From Anaerolineales bacterium (lineage in GTDB: Bacteria > Chloroflexota > Anaerolineae > Anaerolineales > Villigracilaceae), in the NCBI GenBank assembly GCA_020634895.1, contig JACKAV010000005.1, positions 124,001 to 188,000 on the forward strand: 64,000 bases of DNA, in the 5' to 3' direction. Every line of letters begins with the position of its first letter. Position 1 is the first letter of the stretch. Below, one piece after another: positions 37,401-44,729 of the stretch. Both the position numbers and the translations under genes were made by a program. The notes beneath the pieces are model-generated. The model was not told the origin of the DNA, made no database searches, and worked only from the letters and a program-made list of their open reading frames with translations.

Positions 37401-39649
37401 TAGCACAGCAGCTTCAACACCTGCTTTTACGCTTTGGTATTATCAGCCGCTTACGCACCGTGGAATTCCCTTACAAAGAAGGGCGGATCGGCTATCAAGT
37501 ATTTATTACCGGATACGAGAATATCAATATCTTTAAAGAACACATGGGCTGTTTCTTAATTAGCGCGAAAAAGACTCAAGCCCTCGAAGAGTTGACTGCC
37601 TCTATTCCACCCGTTGCTGTCGGCACAAAAGACATTATCCCCGCCGCGGTCAAAGAACATGTACGTGCTGCAAAAGATTCTTCCGGGTTGACCTGGAAGG
37701 AAATCACCGCCACTACAGGAATTGCCCCACGCGAATTCTCGCCGACCAATTCCGCCGGCAAGATAGGCTTTGGAAGAACCACACTTCAGCGCATTGGCAA
37801 TTATTTCGACGACCCGAATATTAAACGGTACGCCGAAAGCGAAATCTATTGGGATCGCATTGCTTACATCGAATATGTCGGCGAAAAACAAACCTACGAC
37901 CTTGAGATCGGCGAAACGCATAACTTTGTCGCCAACGACATCATCGTTCACAACAGCCACGCCGCCGACTACGGTGTGATCGCCGTCCAGACTGCATATC
38001 TCAAGGCGCATTACCCCGCCGAATACATGACCGCACTGATGTCCGCTTCGGCAGGGCAGACCGAAAAGGTCGCCTTCTACGTTGCAGATGCGCGCAGTAT
38101 GGGCATCCCCGTTCTGCAGCCGGATATCAATTCATCCATGTGGGATTTCAGCATCGAAGACGTGGACGACAAACCCAACATCCGCTTCGGCATGGGTGCC
38201 ATCAAGAACGTCGGGCAAAGCGCCGTACAGCCCATCATCGAAGAGCGCCTCGCCAAAGGCAGATTCAGCGACCTCAACGACTTCGCCCGCCGCGTGGACC
38301 TCCGCGCTGTTGGCAAGCGCGCGCTTGAAGGGCTTACCAAAGTCGGCGCAATGGATATGTTCGGCAACCGCGCCTCCTTACTTGCTTCGATAGACCGCAT
38401 CGTTGCCATTTCCAGCAACCACTTCCGCGCCGCCGATGCGGGACAAATGAGTCTCTTTGGCGCAGAGACAGGTATCGTCGAAGAAATCCACCTGCCTGAA
38501 GTCAAGGACGTGGACAAACGCGAGATGCTCAACTGGGAACGTGAACTCATCGGGCTTTACATCTCCGACCACCCGCTCAACGAATACCAGACCACGCTCG
38601 CAAAGATCGTCAGCTATTTCTCCGGTCAACTCAGCGAAGCGAACCACGAAGAAAAAGTCCGCATGGCAGGTCTCGTCACCGGCGTGCGCCCGTACACCAC
38701 CAAAACCGGCAAGCCGATGGGCTTCGTCCAACTCGAAGATATTCAAGGCACCGTCGAACTCGTGCTCTTCCCCAAGACCTGGGATCAGGCAAAAGACAAA
38801 ATGACGATCGGTCAGATCGTCATCGTCGAAGGCAAGGTCGATCAGGGCAGCACTCCGCCAAAGATATTGGTGGATACGGTCAAGACAGAGATCAATGTGA
38901 CAACGTCGGCGGATGATCCCTACATCACAGGGGATGCGACTCCCAAGCCGCTGCTCGCCCGAACCGAATCCCAATCTCCCCGCCGCCCGGAAGCGGCTCA
39001 AGCCAAGCCGACAGTTGCTCCGCAGCCCAAGCCCGTTCCCACGCCGAAAGCGAATCCCCAGTCGAGTAACGAGACGACCAAGCCGCAAGTGGAAAAGGTT
39101 GTCAAAGAAGAGACTCCCGCCTACGACTTCGATGATGACGTTCCACCACCACCCGATAACTTCCCCGACGGCTGGGAAACCGAGTGGCAGCCATCCTTTG
39201 ATGACGCTGCTTTGGCAGCAAAGCCCGCGCCGAAGTTCAAGAAGAATGAAGAGGTGACGCCTCCGTTGGTGACTCGCGCTGTCGAGGCGTTGAGTCAAGC
39301 CGGGGTGACAGACCCAGCCGAAGACAGGGACGAGGCGGTCATTCCGTCGCTGTATGTTCCGCTTGCCAAAGAGAACAAGGACAAGGACCATCCGCCGCAG
39401 CAGATCACCGTCACCCTGCGCCCGACCGGCGACAAGGAACGCGACAAGCGCCGCATCAAGACGCTTTACGGCACGTTGATCTCGTATCACGGGCGCGATA
39501 AGTTCAGTTTTCAGATTTTCGAGAGCGGCAAGGGACACCTGATCGACTTCCCCAACGACACGACGCGCATCTGCCCCGAACTGTTGGAGCGACTTAAAAA
39601 GCTGATGGGCGAAGAAAATTGGCGCGTGGAAGAGATTACGTTTCAGTAG
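34433..39649 (+). CDS. dnaE: DNA polymerase III alpha subunit with intein
   Basis: 1738 residues including a 426-residue intein; the spliced product would be 1312. The N-terminal PHP domain starts FAHLHVHTEYSLLDGF and keeps its metal His/Asp residues (ITDHGTMFG). The polymerase catalytic Asp motif PDIDLDFRDDRR is near 396. Splice point at FNK/SHAADYG. After the tandem HhH and OB domains comes a proline-rich linker (about 1510-1650) and a C-terminal segment. Main replicative polymerase. Starts at ATG 34433 with no ribosome binding site visible. Confidence 0.95.
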   Translation: MSFAHLHVHTEYSLLDGFSNIKKLVKRVKEMNMDSVAITDHGTMFGVIDFYKAAKAEGVKPIIGLEAYMSARGMKDKDSKLDRQSFHLLLLAENQTGYQNLLKIASAAQLDGFYYYPRIDHDFLAAHSEGLICTSGCMSAEIPRALLQEKPEEALRKWNWYYDVFGPDRFFVELQQHNIPEILDLNKKLLELGARYSARYVATNDVHYVNQEDARLQDVLLAIQTNSTYNDPDRMRMTDDSYFLRSPAEMNNLFAEVPESLSNTLLIAERCNVDLSFKGYHLPEFPVPEGHTAESYLRSLCESGAERRYGDDCDSPKVRERLNYELGIIHTMGFDAYFLIVWDLCIFARDHGIWYNARGSAAGSIVAYTLGITMVDPLEHALIFERFLNPGRVSMPDIDLDFRDDRRHEMLEYCARKYGNDKVAQIITFGTMGTKAAIRDVARVMEIPLPEVDKVAKLVPFSAGGTTVSEAKEIKEFKQIYDTDPKMREVIDLAEKMEGTVRNAGTHAAGVVISDKPVTEYLPLHRPTSNSEDTPIKSVTQFEMGILDSLGMLKVDFLGLITLTVMARACDLIEKRHGIKLDLYNIPIDDPKAFEIMGAGQTAGIFQVEGGGMTRWLVQMKPKNLDNIIAMVALYRPGPMAFIPDYIARMNGEAEVIYRHPAMEPIFKDTFGIPVYQEQLMRAAVELAGYTPSESDELRKAISKKKKEEIEKHRKKFVKGAVEKGMEQSVADAIYADWEEFARYGFNKCLPGNVEVLDSATGRLVKVEDLYRGVVEIQETLSCNISTLKLKNQPVLNVMDNGVKPVFRLTTALGRTIEATGNHPFYTYNGWRNLEELQIDEFIAVPRIIPVEGKQEWADHEAIALGHLLAEGNLCHPHSVYYYNQDMEQVNDFIKAAESFENVKCTIAMHKGTYSIYAARANKQYEPGIFTWAGKLGLLGKNARTKDFPASVFELNNRQIGLIISRMWDGDGHIDSRGRSLYYATASQRLAQQLQHLLLRFGIISRLRTVEFPYKEGRIGYQVFITGYENINIFKEHMGCFLISAKKTQALEELTASIPPVAVGTKDIIPAAVKEHVRAAKDSSGLTWKEITATTGIAPREFSPTNSAGKIGFGRTTLQRIGNYFDDPNIKRYAESEIYWDRIAYIEYVGEKQTYDLEIGETHNFVANDIIVHNSHAADYGVIAVQTAYLKAHYPAEYMTALMSASAGQTEKVAFYVADARSMGIPVLQPDINSSMWDFSIEDVDDKPNIRFGMGAIKNVGQSAVQPIIEERLAKGRFSDLNDFARRVDLRAVGKRALEGLTKVGAMDMFGNRASLLASIDRIVAISSNHFRAADAGQMSLFGAETGIVEEIHLPEVKDVDKREMLNWERELIGLYISDHPLNEYQTTLAKIVSYFSGQLSEANHEEKVRMAGLVTGVRPYTTKTGKPMGFVQLEDIQGTVELVLFPKTWDQAKDKMTIGQIVIVEGKVDQGSTPPKILVDTVKTEINVTTSADDPYITGDATPKPLLARTESQSPRRPEAAQAKPTVAPQPKPVPTPKANPQSSNETTKPQVEKVVKEETPAYDFDDDVPPPPDNFPDGWETEWQPSFDDAALAAKPAPKFKKNEEVTPPLVTRAVEALSQAGVTDPAEDRDEAVIPSLYVPLAKENKDKDHPPQQITVTLRPTGDKERDKRRIKTLYGTLISYHGRDKFSFQIFESGKGHLIDFPNDTTRICPELLERLKKLMGEENWRVEEITFQ
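36677..37954 (+). other. DnaE intein with LAGLIDADG homing endonuclease
   Basis: In-frame insertion of 426 codons (residues 749-1174). It starts with Cys (CLPGNVEVLDSATG) and ends VHN followed by Ser, the usual C1, HN and S+1 splice residues; the block B TxxH-like region is EATGNHPFYTYNG. Two LAGLIDADG-like motifs, ALGHLLAEGNL and IISRMWDGDGHID, mark a homing endonuclease. Inserted exactly at the conserved FNKSHA site of the alpha subunit. Confidence 0.95.
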
Positions 39650-39690
39650 ATCCGCGGGTAAATAAACTGGATAAGAATAAAAGAAAAATC

Positions 39691-39726
39691 AAAAACACCA
39701 CATTTATGCATAAATGTGGTGTTTTT
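39691..39726. promoter_or_regulatory. Perfect 36-bp palindrome in front of abiE operon
   Basis: An uninterrupted inverted repeat (aaaaacaccacatttatg and its exact complement) ends five bases before a TATAAT box at 39731-39736. It may be the operator for the AbiEi antitoxin, which is known to repress its own promoter by binding inverted repeats, and can also act as a terminator for dnaE. The -10 box puts the transcript start on the ATG itself, suggesting a leaderless mRNA. Confidence 0.7.
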
Positions 39727-39742
39727 GATATATAATTCCCAT

Positions 39743-40339
39743 ATGGCAGACAACTCATACAAAAAAATCTTTGCCGACCATAATGGTATTCTACGAGCTT
39801 CACAAGCGGTGGAACTGGGCGTGCCGCGGCATGTGGTATACGAGATGGTGAAGTCGGGTGAACTTGTGCGTGAAGGACCGGGTATCTACCGCCTAAGCGA
39901 CAGCCCTCCGCTCGGCAACCCCGATCTGGTGCAGATCAGCCTGCGTGTGCCGCGGGCAGTTATCTGCCTCATATCTGCACTATACTTTCACGAATTGACA
40001 ACGCAAATCCCCCATGCAATATATTTTGCCCTGCCACGCGATGTCAAAGCCCCGAAAATCCATTATCCGCCCATCCGCGTTTTTCATTTTTCAGAAGCAC
40101 CTTACAAAGCCGGTGTTGTCGAACACGAAGTAGACGGCATCAAGGTCAAGATATATGATCGTGAGAAAACGGTCGCTGATTGCTTCAAATTCCGCCAAAA
40201 AGTAGGAATGGATGTGGCTCTTGAAGCCTTGCGCGATTACATCAGGCAGCCGAAGATGAACGTGTCTCTGCTGTTGAAATACGCACGCGTGAATCGTGTG
40301 GAAAAGATCATGCGCCCGTATATGGAGGCGCTGTTGTGA
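39743..40339 (+). CDS. abiEi: AbiEi-type antitoxin
   Basis: 198 residues from ATG 39743. N-terminal winged helix (HNGILRASQAVELGVPRHVVYEMVKSGELV) typical of AbiEi_4 antitoxins, followed by the antitoxin domain with IYDREKTVADCFKFR. Represses its own operon and counters the AbiEii toxin, usually against phage. Overlaps the toxin gene by four bases. The longer frame from 39716 runs through the promoter and is not used. Confidence 0.9.
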   Translation: MADNSYKKIFADHNGILRASQAVELGVPRHVVYEMVKSGELVREGPGIYRLSDSPPLGNPDLVQISLRVPRAVICLISALYFHELTTQIPHAIYFALPRDVKAPKIHYPPIRVFHFSEAPYKAGVVEHEVDGIKVKIYDREKTVADCFKFRQKVGMDVALEALRDYIRQPKMNVSLLLKYARVNRVEKIMRPYMEALL

Positions 40340-41256
40340 AGGAACCGGTCAGAAATATCCCTGCTTCCATTCTTGCCCGTCTGCGAAATCAAAGCGAAAC
40401 AATGCACAGACCCTTCGCAGAAACCCTCCAGTACTTTGCAATGGAAAGGTTTCTATATCGGCTTTCCAAAACGAAATATGCTGAAAAGTTCATCCTCAAG
40501 GGCGGATTGTTGTTTTACGTTTGGAGTCTGAACCTGCGTCGTCCAACCCGTGATATTGATTTTCGCGGCTACGTTTCCAGCGACAATCAGAGCCTGCTCA
40601 GAATCATCCGCACCGTCATTCAGGAGTCGGCGCCTGAAGATGGGATTGTATTCAACCCGGAGTCAGTGTCAATTGAAGAGACACAGATAGATGCAGATTA
40701 TCAGGGGATCCGCGTGAAGTTAACCGCCTCACTGGACCGTACCCGCATCCCTTTACAGATCGACATCGGATTCTCCGATGAACTCGCTTCAAAAGCCGAA
40801 AATATCGAATATCCCTGCATTCTTCCCGAACTTAAATCTGCTCAAATCAAGAGTTATCCCAAAGAAGCTGTTGTGGCAGAAAAATTCCACGCGATGGTTC
40901 GGCATGCCGAGTTGAACAGCCGTATGAAGGATTACTATGACCTTTGGCTGCTTGTCAGGACATTTGAATTCGATACCCACAACCTGCAAAGAGCCATTAA
41001 AACAACATTCGGACAACGAGATACAAACCTGCCAACAGAACGCCCCATAGGATTGACAACTACGTTCGGTTCAAACCATCAAACCCATTGGAATGGTTTT
41101 TTGGAAAAATCCAAACTAGAAACAGAGGAAAATAATAACTTCGCAAAGGTCATCGAACTTTTATGGGAGTTCATCGAGCCTCCTCTTCGGAACTCAGTCG
41201 AAGAGAAACGATCTAACTCCAGGTGGTATCCAAAAAAAGGGTGGAAATCATTTTAA
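40336..41256 (+). CDS. abiEii: AbiEii-type nucleotidyltransferase toxin
   Basis: 306 residues from a GTG at 40336 (overlapping the antitoxin stop). FILKGGLLFYVW and RRPTRDIDFRG form the KGG...T-DID nucleotidyltransferase signature of the AbiEii/MNT-like family; the KEAVVAEKFHAMV block and the RMKDYYDLWLL motif are also kept. Such toxins block tRNA or translation by nucleotide transfer. Complete and apparently active. Forms a type IV toxin-antitoxin pair. Confidence 0.9.
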   Translation: MKEPVRNIPASILARLRNQSETMHRPFAETLQYFAMERFLYRLSKTKYAEKFILKGGLLFYVWSLNLRRPTRDIDFRGYVSSDNQSLLRIIRTVIQESAPEDGIVFNPESVSIEETQIDADYQGIRVKLTASLDRTRIPLQIDIGFSDELASKAENIEYPCILPELKSAQIKSYPKEAVVAEKFHAMVRHAELNSRMKDYYDLWLLVRTFEFDTHNLQRAIKTTFGQRDTNLPTERPIGLTTTFGSNHQTHWNGFLEKSKLETEENNNFAKVIELLWEFIEPPLRNSVEEKRSNSRWYPKKGWKSF

Positions 41257-41272
41257 AATAAAGCCATATTAC

Positions 41273-41306
41273 AAAACATCCGAGTTCTCAGGAACTCGGA
41301 TGTTTT
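41273..41306. terminator. Bidirectional terminator between abiEii and miaB
   Basis: A fifteen-base stem (aaaacatccgagttc/gaactcggatgtttt) with a four-base loop and A/T flanks, serving both converging genes. Confidence 0.88.
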
Positions 41307-41308
41307 GT

Positions 41309-42646
41309 TTACAGGGAAATCAATTCAGGTTGCTTGACCAAATTCGCCTGCATGGACCACGGTCCCGTCCATGTAACGGTGACGGGCAGGACTTTGCCGC
41401 GCAGGTCATCTTCGCTTTCGACAAAGACCAGTTTATTGGTGGGGGTGCGTCCGCGCCAGCGACCTTTGACCTTATCTTCGAAGAGCACATCCACGGTTTG
41501 ACCGAGATATTTCGCGTTGATCTCGCCGACGATTCCCTCCTGCAAGTCTTCGAGCATGCGGAAGCGGCGCATCTTTTCTTCGTCGGTCACGTCGTCCACC
41601 ATGCGGCGGGTGGCAACGGTCCCTTCGCGGACGGAGTATCGGGCTAAATGGGCAACATCCAGCTTGAGGTCCGATAAGACGCGGTAGGTTTCCATGAACT
41701 GTTCCTCGGTCTCGCCGGGGAATCCGACGATGATGTCCGTCGCAATGGAACAATCGGGAATCTGTTTGCGGATCTTTTCCACGAGGTCGCGGAATTGTCC
41801 CTGAGTGTATCCGCGTTTCATGTTTTCGAGCACGGTATCATCACCGGCTTGAATGGGCAGTTCAATGTGCGGCATGATGCGCGGCAATTCAGCAATGGTA
41901 TCGATCAATTCATCGCCAAAGTAGTTGGGATGCGAAGTCAGGAAGCGGATACGTTCGATGCCTTCCACTTCATGGATGATGCGAAGAAGCGCGGCAAGGT
42001 TGGGTCCGTCGGGGATGTCCTTGCCGTAGCGGTCCACAATTTGACCGAGAAGGGTGATCTCTTTCACACCCTGTTTTGCCAGCGAGCGGATCTCGGCAAC
42101 GATGTCACCGACGGGACGGGAACGTTCCACTCCGCGCTTGTAGGGGATGATGCAGAAGGTGCAGGCGTGCGAACAGCCATAGACGATGGGCACATGCACG
42201 CTGACGGTTTTGCCCTGTTCGGCAACCGGCAGTTTGAGTTCCTCGTCCATCATCAGGAAGCGGCGGGTGGTTTCGGCATCTTCAAGCGATTGCACTTCAC
42301 CCTGTGTGAGATGCGAGATCAGCGGACCCGGATCAGACGGCGGCGAGAACACATCCACGTAGGGGAGTTTTGCCTTGAGCTTCTCCGCGCCGCGCACACC
42401 GACGAGACATCCCATTAAATTGATGGTGAGGTTGGGATTCTTTTCTTTCAGCTTCTTAAACGAACTGACACGTCCGATCGCCTTGTCTTCAGCAGACTGG
42501 CGAACAACGCAGGTGTTCAAAACGATAACGTCGGCTTCTTCGGGGTTTTCGGTAAGCGAATAGCCGAGGTGCTCCAACGACGAGCCGACCCGCTGTGAGT
42601 CGGCGACGTTCATTTGGCAGCCTTCGGTCCAGATGTGATATTTCAT
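41309..42646 (-). CDS. miaB: tRNA-2-methylthio-N6-dimethylallyladenosine synthase
   Basis: About 445 residues from ATG 42646 (KYHIWTEGCQMN); the upstream frame to 42712 lacks family similarity. Methylthiotransferase with the three N-terminal Cys (TEGCQMN, NTCVVR, MGCLVG) for one cluster and the radical-SAM CSHACTFC motif for the other. The C-terminus is a TRAM domain. Adds a methylthio group to i6A37 in tRNA. The DUF2179-like and UDG genes upstream are unrelated. Single gene. Confidence 0.92.
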   Translation of the reverse strand: MKYHIWTEGCQMNVADSQRVGSSLEHLGYSLTENPEEADVIVLNTCVVRQSAEDKAIGRVSSFKKLKEKNPNLTINLMGCLVGVRGAEKLKAKLPYVDVFSPPSDPGPLISHLTQGEVQSLEDAETTRRFLMMDEELKLPVAEQGKTVSVHVPIVYGCSHACTFCIIPYKRGVERSRPVGDIVAEIRSLAKQGVKEITLLGQIVDRYGKDIPDGPNLAALLRIIHEVEGIERIRFLTSHPNYFGDELIDTIAELPRIMPHIELPIQAGDDTVLENMKRGYTQGQFRDLVEKIRKQIPDCSIATDIIVGFPGETEEQFMETYRVLSDLKLDVAHLARYSVREGTVATRRMVDDVTDEEKMRRFRMLEDLQEGIVGEINAKYLGQTVDVLFEDKVKGRWRGRTPTNKLVFVESEDDLRGKVLPVTVTWTGPWSMQANLVKQPELISL

Positions 42647-42890
42647 AACGGGCGGAATTATACCAAGATTGGTCTGGATTAAAAACACAAGCCGCCAACT
42701 TTGGTCAGGCAAATGGCATTGACCGTTGTCGTAATAAGAAATGTGACAGATACGATTGTCAGCCTGAAGATGTCACTGAATATATCTGGAATGTGAATGA
42801 CCAAATTATTGTATTTCGATAAGCGAACTGTATACGAACAAACTGAAAGCTTCCCCCTTAAAGAATTCCCTGCAAATCAAGCTCGACAAC

Positions 42891-43517
42891 TTATTTGTCT
42901 GCGAGCAATTCATCATATTTTCTGCGTACCTCGCGGATATCGTCCCACATGAGCGATTTGGGCGAGCCGGGTTCGCGCGATTGGTTCCGTAGTAAATAGG
43001 ATGGATGGAAGATGGGCATCAGCCAGCGTCCGTTCAAGTCTATCCAGTTGCCGCGCAGGGAGGTGATGCCCGTCTTTTGCAAAATGGACTGACACGCCAC
43101 ATTCCCGGTCAACAGGATGACGAGCGGGTCGATGAGGCGGATGATCTCAAAAACGAAGGGACGGTAGAACTCGATCTCTTTATCGTTGGGTTTGCGGAAT
43201 GCTTTGCCGTCATCCCCCGGCGGCATGCGGAAAACGGAGTTGGTGATGTAGATGTCATTTTCGGGGTCGAACTCCGCCGCCTGCAGGATCTTATCCAGCA
43301 GTTGACCGGCAGGACCCACAAATGGTTTGCCTTTGATATTTTCCTGCGGACCCGGCGCTTCACCGACGAGAAGCAATCTGGCTTTGGGGTTGCCGCGGCT
43401 GATGACGATGTTCGTGCCTGCATTTGCCAGCGGGTCATCTTTCAGTCCGCGAATGGCGGAGAGAACCTCGTCGAGCGAGTTATATCTGGGTGCATCGAAC
43501 AAGCCGGATTGAGTCAT
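42891..43517 (-). CDS. Family-4-like uracil-DNA glycosylase without FeS cysteines
   Basis: 208 residues. GEAPGPQENIKGKPFVGPAGQLLD is the family-4/5 active-site block and HPSYLLR the C-terminal motif, so the fold and catalysis of a uracil-DNA glycosylase are likely. The four Cys of the 4Fe-4S cluster are missing: only one Cys (VACQSIL) occurs in the whole protein, and the usual KCRPP becomes FRMPPGDD. Length is typical. Could be an FeS-free variant or have a different substrate. Confidence 0.8.
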   Translation of the reverse strand: MTQSGLFDAPRYNSLDEVLSAIRGLKDDPLANAGTNIVISRGNPKARLLLVGEAPGPQENIKGKPFVGPAGQLLDKILQAAEFDPENDIYITNSVFRMPPGDDGKAFRKPNDKEIEFYRPFVFEIIRLIDPLVILLTGNVACQSILQKTGITSLRGNWIDLNGRWLMPIFHPSYLLRNQSREPGSPKSLMWDDIREVRRKYDELLADK

Positions 43518-43674
43518 GTTGTCTTCCTACGCTAAAATTTGTGATGCTATTTTACGTTATTTTATAGCGAATGAGTCTATATCCATGTTAATTCTTAAGA
43601 ATCACATGTGTCAGCGTAGGGAATCATCAATGGAGAGGCGCAGTTTCAATGTCCAGAAATGAGGCGCGGCAATT

Positions 43675-44727
43675 TCAGTCCTCTTCTGAAAGGGGATTAA
43701 AGCCGCGCCCAAGAATTTCTTGTGCCGGTGAAACGATGACGAATGCATTGGGGTCTTCCTTGGCAACCGCAACCTTAAGGTTATGGACTTCGGTCACGGT
43801 CAGCGCGCACATCAAAACAGAGTGACCCTTGCCTGTGTACATCCCCCTGCCTTCCATGGATGTGACGCCGCGCCGGAGATCGGCAAGGATGCGTTTTGAG
43901 ACAGATTCCGCCTTATCGGTAATGATGAGCGCCAGCAATTGTTTCCGCTTATGCTGCGGGGCAAGGAAAGAAGCAATTCCCCTTTTGGTAGTTGTATCCG
44001 TATGACCGTTATCCTCGCCAAATCGCGGCAGGATCTCGCCGGTTGCCTGCGTCATGCCGAGTGTGCCTATGGCGATCAACACGAGGACGAGATGATACAG
44101 AGCACCCAACGCGATCATGATGTAGCCGGGAATGGGTCCGACCGCGCCGCGTTGAACAAACTCTGCAACAGATACGGCGGGCTGCGGGAAAAGAAAATTC
44201 TTTCCGAACCACGAAGCGCCGAGAATTAAATAGATCCAAAGATAGTTGCGCCGCAGACGCCGCCCGAACGCCTCCAACATGGAGATGGGAAAACTCGGCG
44301 CGAGCAGGTTTTCTGCCAGACTTTCCGCCCATTCCGGCGAAGGGTGGAAGGGCGGCACAAGCATGGGCGCGTAGAAATCGGTTTCCATGAGTCGCACGCG
44401 ATAGCTCCATAATTCATAATAGCGGTAGCGCCGCGCTTCGATGAAAAGGAACCACGTCACCAGCAATGTGTTGAGGATGATGACGCCATGATGCACATTG
44501 GGTTGGCTGAACGAGACAGAAAGCGCCGCGCCCGTGGAGACCACCGCCCAGTTGGTGGTCGTATCCAATCGCTGACGCCAGACGTTCGAGCGCGTGATCT
44601 CGGCGCGGAAGAAATGCACCATGGCAGTGATGAATTCGCTGGTCTTGGCGCGATAGCCGCGGTAGGTCCATACGGGCTCTTCTTCCGGCACGGATTGCGT
44701 GGGGGGAGTTGTTTTTTTTCTTGGCAT
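43675..44727 (-). CDS. DUF2270 membrane protein with C-terminal DUF2179-like domain
   Basis: 350 residues. The first ~240 form a DUF2270-type membrane protein (EFITAMVHFFRAEITRSNVWRQRLD at 30, then four hydrophobic segments). The last ~85 (ALIITDKAESVSKRILADLRRGVTSMEGRGMYTGKG) match the DUF2179 domain usually found at the end of YitT-like proteins, a ligand-binding fold. The combination is not one I recognise. Starts two bases before the end of the SLC13 permease gene, so the two are one operon. Confidence 0.75.
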   Translation of the reverse strand: MPRKKTTPPTQSVPEEEPVWTYRGYRAKTSEFITAMVHFFRAEITRSNVWRQRLDTTTNWAVVSTGAALSVSFSQPNVHHGVIILNTLLVTWFLFIEARRYRYYELWSYRVRLMETDFYAPMLVPPFHPSPEWAESLAENLLAPSFPISMLEAFGRRLRRNYLWIYLILGASWFGKNFLFPQPAVSVAEFVQRGAVGPIPGYIMIALGALYHLVLVLIAIGTLGMTQATGEILPRFGEDNGHTDTTTKRGIASFLAPQHKRKQLLALIITDKAESVSKRILADLRRGVTSMEGRGMYTGKGHSVLMCALTVTEVHNLKVAVAKEDPNAFVIVSPAQEILGRGFNPLSEED

Positions 44728-44729
44728 GT

